A stretch of 64,000 nucleotides of DNA, taken from NCBI RefSeq assembly GCF_910596095.1, contig NC_056554.1, positions 372,001-436,000 on the forward strand, given 5' to 3'. Positions 11,950-20,900 of this stretch are shown here, piece by piece. Positions within the stretch are counted from its first letter, which is position 1. Each line of letters starts with the position of its first letter. Under the pieces are notes generated by a model that did no database searches, had not been told where the DNA came from, and worked only from the letters and a program-made list of their open reading frames with translations. The position numbers and the translations under genes were made by a program. The stretch comes from Thunnus maccoyii (lineage: Eukaryota > Chordata > Actinopteri > Scombriformes > Scombridae).

Positions 11950-14900
11950 TACACATACACACATACATACAGATGCCACAGTGTGTGAACAGAATGCAGA
12001 GGTGGACAAATAAAACAAAGGAGAACCTATCAGCCTGTGCCTGTGTTTTGGCAGGTGGGTGGGTGATGAGTCAAGCACAGAGGGATTTCCTGCAGAGAAG
12101 ATGGACCGAGGGAATACTGCACTTGTAAAAAGAGCTCTGCTGCTCATCACAAATCTCCTGTTAACCCTTTAAGCCTGGCATTTTAGATTTGTTTTAATAG
12201 AATATAGCAAATGTGGAACTTGTCAAGTTATAAGATATTAGACTTATTCTCAAAGAAAATCTCAGATCATACAACCCTGATATGATCTAGGCATGAACTA
12301 AACTTAGCACAAAAATTAAGTAAATTTGTGTTTGGTAGATTATTTCTTTGTTGTAACAATGCTTTTTGCAATAAATCATGTTCTGTTGGAAAGCCTGTTT
12401 ATTTCCCTTTTAAATGGTGCCACATTTGTAAGGAACATGCGTTTGTGGGATGAGCAGCAGTGCCAGGCTGTTGTGGCTGTGTATGGTTCTTCCACATGCT
12501 ACGGAGGCTCCTGTTTGTTAAATGAATTAATTGCTAAATTGCCAATATGTCTTGTTTCTTCAAACTTCAATCATCCAATCCACCAAACAAGAGTCAATGG
12601 CAGAATAATCTGTTTGGCATTGGCAGAGAAGATTTGGCATATTTTTCATGGACGCAACCGACATACTCAGCTCTGCTGCTCATCCCATAAATGCATGTTC
12701 CTTATAAATGTGGCACCATTTAAAAGGGAAATAAACAGGCTTTCCAACGGTATAAGATTTATTGCCAAGAAGCATTGTTACAACAAAGAAATAATCTACC
12801 AAATACAAATTTCCTTACTAATTGTTTTAAGTTTATATAGCTGTCCTCTTGTAGTTCAAACATGCAACACCCTCCACGCAGGTCTATAATAAAACCAGTT
12901 ACTTCAGTTATTATAAAATGCAGGTAAAGTTGAAGGTTGCATGCTGTAGGTTTTAGCCATGCTAGTAGTTTGGTCAGTCGCTCCACTACTTTGGTCCAGA
13001 CTGAAATATCTCATTGGCTGTTGGATGGATTGCCATGAAATTTGGCACAGACATTCATGATCCCCACAGGATGATGTGACACCAAAGTACTCTCAAGGTA
13101 CTTTATGATCTAAGAGGTAACAGTGACATTGGTGAAGTCTCAGTCTTGGTACTATTAGATTTAAATGCAGGATTTGATACCATTGACCATAACATTTTAA
13201 TTAAAAGGCTTGAGAAGTGGGTAGGAATTTCTGTCTCAGTACTTGACTGGTTCGCCTCCTATCAAATGGACGACGGAAATTTTCTGTGTCTCTCTGGAAC
13301 TTCATCTGAATGTCGACATTGTATGCCTCAGACTAAGTATTAAATACTTAGTCTAAGTATTGATCCCCCTTTCTACAATTGTACTATTATAATTGTATTA
13401 TAAATACATCCTGCCTCTTAGCCACATGATACATGAAAACAGCATATGCAACCATCATTATGCTGATGACACAAAGTTATACCTGTCCCTGTCCCCTGGA
13501 GACTTGTGAAATCACTGGTTGAAAGCATCAAAGACATAAACACCTGGATGTCCCCCAACTTCCTCCATCTTAACCATGATTGATGCTAAGCTTCTGCAGC
13601 AAGAAGTATGTTCTCTGCTAGTCTCTTTTTCCCTAAAGAGTACTGTACAGGTTAAAAATCTGGGTGTCATCATTCGCTTAGACCTAACATTCTAGAGCCA
13701 TGTCACCAACATCACAAAAACTAAATTTTATCAGTTAAAGAACATATCCAAGAGGATTCTTGTCTCAGACAGATACAGAATAACAACTACATACATTTAT
13801 TCATATCTTGTTGGTTGGACTATTTCAATACCCTCCTCACTGTCTACCTAGAAAGACTGTGGGCAGACGACAGCTCATCTAAAACGCTGATGCCAGAATC
13901 TTAACCAGAAAGAGCAAATTTGACCACATCATACTTGTTTCACAACTGACTGCAAAATTTTACTCCTGGTCCATAAAGCTCTAAACGGCCCTGCTCCACA
14001 GTACCTCTCTGGCCTACTCATTCAATATAAACCAATCAGAACTCTTAGGTCCTCTGGCTCAGGCTTTCTAGTTGTTTCAAGAGTTAGAACAAAAAAATCA
14101 TCATCCATTGTTAATATAGAAATATCAATTAGTGCAGGTTTAACACATGATGTAGCACAACCTCACTGTTGTCGGACAACTGTCTAACATGTTTAGTTTA
14201 CAGGGAGGTTAAGTGAAAAGACAAAATGTCAATTGACAGTGCAAAAAGCAAGCTAGAAGCTAGGAAGCAATGGCAGAATTCATGGAACAACTCAATGTCA
14301 CTATATTATTAACCATTGTGCAGTATTTTGGTGTCTGATAGCATATCCATATCAGATAGATAGATAAATACTTTATTTATCCCAAAAATTAAAATGCAAA
14401 TCATGGAAATATTACTCAATCAAGCCAACACAGACATTTTTATTTTTTTTTAACACAGGGCTGTGTTCAGTCTAATGCCTGGTAAGGGTCAAAGGCATTA
14501 ATGTATGGAGGAATAGCTTATGAAAACAGATGTTACAGTGAAGTGCAAATCCATCCCCATTGACTTTGACCATTTATTCCTTTTGAGGTTTTACAGTGTT
14601 TCTCTCTTTTATGATTGTGATTTTGTGTGTGTGTGTGTGTGTGTGTGTATTCATGCAGGTATGCCAGCCTGTATTTTTGTTGTGCAATTGAAGAGCAGGA
14701 CAATGAGCTGATCACACTGGAAGTCATTCACCGCTTTGTAGAGCTGCTGGATAAATACTTTGGCAGTGTAAGTCTTAGATCTCTAAAGCTCTCTCTGAAT
14801 ATTTTACCTAGATTTTCTCTGCTGTACAAAGCATTATGTGTGTTTACATGTACTCAGGCAACCAGGTTACAGTCCGCTATCTCCAGTAATCTGATTTTTT

Positions 14901-17900
14901 TAACTATCATTTAAATGAGGAACCTGGTTTCTGTAATCAGGGCAGGATATTAGAAAAGAGGGAAAACATTACATCATCACATTTGAGATGCTGAAAACAG
15001 CAATCTTTCGGCAATACTTAAAAAAAGATGAATCGATTATATTATGTTATCATACAGTGGAAACTGCTTATAGTGATCACGGTTACAATGATCAACCGCT
15101 TATATGGATCAAAAAGCTGGGGACAGAATCATCCCTATACAAATGCTGTTTAAATAATTTTCTTATAGTAATCAAGTAGTCCGCTTACAGTATTCATTTT
15201 GTGCCATGATACACATATGATATGTACTTAGCAGCTGCGGCACTATTATCAGGCGCTGTGGCCTACTTCCACAGGTTTGTGCTGAGGTGTGGGGTGGGGG
15301 TGCGGTATTTGTAACCGTCATGAAACAATCAGAAAATAAAGTATTATTCCTCTCATTCACCGGTTTTCTCACTACCACCGCTCACTCTCCTCGTCCACTC
15401 TCTAGCTCACTCGACCACTGCTTCTGTCTCTCTCGCTCTCTCTCACTCTCTCTATTCTCTCGTCTTTTTTAAAATGAGTCAGGAAGCTGTCAGCAAAGCC
15501 TAACTTTACTTTTAACTTTATCAAAGAGAAATGTCCTCCCCTCTTCTTAATAATGTTTTTGTGCCCCCTCATGGCAGGGTTGTACAGCGGGTTTCATTTC
15601 TCCAAAAGTTGATTCTGATTAAACTTTCTTACTGCAGGCCCCTGTGGCCCCCACCCCCGCCGCCTAAACACACGACCCCTCTGCTTCAGGCTGGTTACCT
15701 GGTGCTGCACATTGACATCATGACGGGAAAAAGAAAGTCATTCTCTCTCGATGAAAAGCATAGTCTCCTTGAAGCTTATGACAAACTGCCAAAATCGAGC
15801 CAACGAGATGCAGCAGCAAAACAACAAGCGTTTGAAACTACTATATTTTGAAACGGTCAATAAAATTCAGTAAATAGTGAAGCTGCACATTGCATTGCTT
15901 TATATTCATGTAATAAATATGCAAATATCAATTAAATGGTAATCTGCATGAGTAATTTAGAAAAAGAAAAAAAATCGGTTATAATAATCGTCCACTTATA
16001 GCAATCAATTTCACCCAAACAGACGTGATCACAACAAGCATTTTCCACTGTATTGTAATAGTTCCAGGTAAATTTAATTTTTTTCAGCTCTGAACACAAA
16101 GTAGCCTATAAAAGTATAAACAAGTGGGCTTCCACCACCAGCATTTAGATATTTGTTAAATTCAAACACTTTTCGTGCCTTTCTCTCTCACTGCGCTGTC
16201 AGTCTACTCCCACACAAACTGTTAGCAACACGCTGTCTATCCATGACTTGTAGCTACAGCAGTTAGTTTACTCTTTCTCCAATGAGACATTAAATTTTGC
16301 AGTTAATCTGCGGTTCACATGCATACCGAACTGTGGGGGGGCGATCCGTTGGGATCACAGATCAGCTACGTTCCGTTACACCACTAGTTAATATCAGTAA
16401 GCCATGCTTCTAAATTCAGGTTGTGGGTGGGGAGAAATCTGGTTACTGATCTGCTGCTTGTGCATGTGGATTTACAGAAACTATACCTTGATGATTGGTA
16501 TTTGTTTGTACAGGTGTGTGAGCTGGACATCATCTTCAACTTTGAGAAGGCCTACTTCATTCTGGATGAGTTCCTGATGGGAGGGGAGATCCAGGACACA
16601 TCTAAGAAGAGCGTCCTCAAAGCCATTGAACAAGCTGACCTACTGCAGGAGGTAACCTGACCCACTATCTCTGTTTCTGTTCTTTTTCTTTGCCTGGTTG
16701 TTGGTTATCAGGAGATTAGAGTTAAAGGGAAACCTCAGTATTTTTCAACCTGGACCCTATTCTGCCATCATTTTGTGTCCAGTATTGAGCAAGAGCGCTT
16801 CAGCCAGTAGCCACAAACCGGGCTAAAATGTAATCTGATGGGGCAATAGTGCTAATCAGCTAAATATTCGCCCATGACTTTGAAAATCTTTTAGATAACA
16901 CAAACTTTTTGGTACTCCAACACAACAAACTCCTCCCAGCACTCCTCTCTCCAGCTTTATCATGGCTCAATATTTAGCTGATTTCGACAACAAGTCAGCT
17001 CTTGCGATTTCAGAATGAGACTTCTCATTGAGCAAGACTTGGTGAGACATGCAACAAACAAACCGGATTAAGCAAAAGGTTAAGAAAAAAGTTTTATTTC
17101 TCTGTATGGTCCTTAACATAATGTTGTCAGACACTTACAATAACAATCTGTTCCTGTCAGTGGCAAAAACAAGCACTTTTAGTGGATGGACATTGATGCT
17201 TGTTATGCGGCTGCCAGCTGAAGCGCTCTCACTCAATATTGGACCAATTTCAAAAACTGTTGTCCCCATTAGTCACTTATACACAAAATGATAAATGAAA
17301 AATAGGGTCCAGGTTGAAAAATACTGAAGTGACATGGTAAGAGCTGGATAGCAGAACTGAAGTTTTTATTTTTTCCCTGACATTTCTCTTATGAACCACA
17401 AAGTGAACATATGATGTGATCAATCTATCAATCGTCACCCTCTGAGCTGTATCAGAGAGATCATGATTATTAATTTAGTTAGCAAATGCCTCACGCTTTC
17501 TTCCTCGAGGTTAACATTTTATAGAAATCCCTCTGACCTTGGTGAGGACACTCTTTGTTTCAGTAATTTTCTCATTTGCTGTAATACATGGTGGGAAGCC
17601 CTGACAGTAGAAATGTGGATCTGATCTACTATTTAAGACAAATACCAAATAAAAATAATAGCAGGGCCCCTGAATCATTTTGTTTCCACCACAGAAACCA
17701 GAGTTTTACATAGTTTCCCGGTGCCAAAAAAGTCCCTGCTTTCAGAGGTGGTGCTTTCTGATCTGGTGGAGTTTGTAGTGCTGAATGTCATTGAATGGTC
17801 AAACCCAAACATAGGCTGCTATAACTTGTGTACAGCTTTAATCATCCAGTTACTAGTGGTTAATGTGTGAATATAACTGGTAATATTACGACAGGGAAGA

Positions 17901-20900
17901 CATTTCTTGTCATTTTTATTTGATTAGATTATGAATCTGTTCAGACTTTTAGCTTTCAATACTTGGTAGTTTTCAATATTTGGTGTTACAAACACATCTT
18001 GGTTGGTGTCAAAAAGCATTGAGGTTTAGTACTAGCACTAGTTGCTCAGTTGACTGACCCATGAGTTTGAGAGCAGTCTTATCTGTGGTCTGCCATAAAT
18101 TAGATTATATGCATTTTTCTTTCAGCATTGCTGAATATTTTGGCGGGCTGCATAATGCTATAATTAGGGCTGCAACTAATGATAATTTTCATTATCGATT
18201 GATCTGTCAATTATTTTCTTGATTAATTTATTAGTTGTTTGGTCCATATACTGTCAGAACATGGTGAAAAATGTCAATCACTTTCCCAAAGTCCAAGATG
18301 ATGTCCTCAAGTGTCTTGTTCTGTCCACAGCTCAAACTACTCAGTTTACAGGGTTTGTACCAGGGCTGGAAATCCATGAAAACACTTGAATATTAATGTG
18401 GTATTTTCAAAGTTTGAAATGTTTTTGGATTTTGAATAAAGTGCTTGAAAGTGCTTGAAATTGCAATTGCATTACTTTCATGGCCAAGTGCTGGATCAGT
18501 GACACATTTCTTTTAAATTTGTCTCCCTTTTGTAGAATGCCGTCACTAAACATAATTTTGGTTGTTTATAGCATAGTAATACACAACAACATACATACAT
18601 ACAACATACACAACCATACAAAAAAAAAAAAATCCCCCTCTCACCCCCCTCCCATGGGGGGTGGTGATGTGTCTTCCTCAAGCTCGGGTCCCTTGGGCCT
18701 GGGAGTTTCAGGGTTCTACACAGTATCTTAGCTGTTCCTAGGACTGCGCTCTTTTGGACAGAGACCTCAGATGTCGTACCTGGAATCTGCTGGAGCCACT
18801 CTCCCAATTTGTGGGTCACAGCCCCCAGTGCTCCGATTACCACTGGCACCACTGTTGCCTTTACTCCCCACATCTTTTCTAGCCTCTCTTTCAGCCCTTG
18901 GTATTTTTCGAGCTTCTCATGTTCCTTCTCCCTGATGTTGCTGTCGCTTGGGAATGCTACATCTATCACCACTGCCTTCTTCTGTCATTTGTCGATCAAC
19001 ATGTAGGGGCTTGTCCCTCCATGATGGTTCCTCCTCTGCATCATCAGGTTTCTGCTGCCTGAGGTATTCACTTAGCTGCTCATCTTTGGGGGCCATCTTC
19101 CTGATGTATTCCTGGATCTTGGTTGTTTCATCCGGGATAGTGGCTCTGACGCTCACCAGTCCTTGGCCTCCCTCATTCGGCTTAGTGTACAGTCTCAGGG
19201 TGCTGGACTTGGGATGAAAACCTCCATTCATTGTGAGGAGCTTCCTTGTCTTGATATCAGTAGCCTCTATCTCCTCCTTTGGCCAGCTTATTATATCAGC
19301 GGGGTATCTGATGACTGGCAGTGCGTACATGTTGATGGCTTATATCTTGTTCTTCCCATTCAGCAGACTTTTCAGGACCTGCCTTACTCTGTGTAGGTAT
19401 TTGGCTGTGGCTGACTTCCTTGCGGCTTCCTCATGGTTCCCATTTGCCTGCGGGATCCCAAGGTATTTGTAGCTGTCCTGAACATCTGCAATGCTGCCTT
19501 CTTGTCGTTCAACCCCCTTGGTTCTGATCACCTCCCTTTGATACCATCCGACCACACTTATCTAGTTTGAATGACATTCCAGTGTCGTTATTGTTGATCC
19601 TGGTGATGTGAATCAGTGAGTCGATGTCTCGCTCATTCTAGTGCAATTGGCTTTGAGTTGGCATTTGAGTCATTTTCCACAGCCCCATTGAGTTCTTGAT
19701 GAAGGTTCTTGTGTCCTGTTGATGTTGTATGTTTCCAAGCATTCCAGTATCCATGTGTGTGGCATGAGGGTCTCCGGCAGGTCTCAGACTGCTTCTCTAA
19801 TTTGGGCCTGTCTTATATGCTACTTTTGTCTAATTGACGTCCAGATCTACATTTCCCAGTTATCTAGATCGACATTTTCTGGTTATTTATCTCCTGCAGT
19901 AAATAACTATTTGGATCATTAACTCGGATCACTTTTTGGACCCCGGTATGGATCAGGCCAAAGTTTCCCTTCATTCGATTTGGGACGCCATTCAGCGGAC
20001 CACATCTGACATAAAGACTTATTTTGACTCTAAAATTGAGACCATCCAAACGAGTCTCTCTAACATTCAAGGATCTTTATCCACCTTGTGTGATCAAGTC
20101 TCTGAGCTTGAACATAGGGTGAGTGCTTATGAGGATAACGTTGATGACCTGATGAAACTTAAACAATCACTTGAAAAAGAAAATGCCTACCTGAAGGAGA
20201 AAGTTGATGATGCAGACAACAGAAGTAGGTCATCTAATCTTCGCTTCATTAATGTCCCCGAACAAAGTGAGGGAAGAGACATGATCGCCTTTGTGAACCA
20301 GCTGATTCCACTACTGCTTTGCAAGGAGAATTCCCCCACGGTCCCAGTCATCGAAAGGGCTCATCGCCCTCCCACCTTCAGCTCCTGCACTAGATCTGCT
20401 CCCAGACCCATCCTGGTTAAGTTCTTACATTTTCACATTACATTACTCTCCACACTTTGACCCTACGATCCAACTGCCTAGGCAGAATCTGGACTCATCG
20501 CTGAACATAACGTTCCTCCACATGTTCAGGTTCCAGTGCATGTGTTGCTGACACCAGCGCAAACGGGCCTGATGGTGAAGAGTAGGCCTCCTGGCAGCCC
20601 TATGAGACTGGAGATTGGCTGCGTGCAGTCTGTTCCAGATTGTCGGGGTAGAGAGCCGTCAGCCATATCGTCCTGCAAACCTTGACTGCAAATCTGTAGA
20701 AGACAGCCTACGGTACCTAAGTGCTGACAGGGTGAGGAAACGGTCTTCTTGGGGTGTCGTCTTCTTGGGATGCCCACTTTGCGGCCTGTCTCTGACATCC
20801 CCCGTTATATGGAACTTGGCCTTCACTTTGGAGATGGTACTAGGGCTCTCTCCAAATAATGCTGCAACTTGGTTTTGCGGAACACCAGCTTGAAGTTGTC

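Larger units (their letters stand above)
7407..14658 (+). other. ap1s1: AP1S1 intron 2
   Basis: A 7.25-kb intron filled with TE remnants listed separately. 8560-9900 and 11320-11900 have no recognised element. An oligo-T/(GTTT) run lies at 11657-11683. Confidence 0.85.

Noticed and set aside
12326..12889. 187-codon + strand frame as a gene
   Set aside because: It crosses both inverted arms of the family B element, has no recognised domain, and part of it recurs at 21074-21290 as the same repeat.
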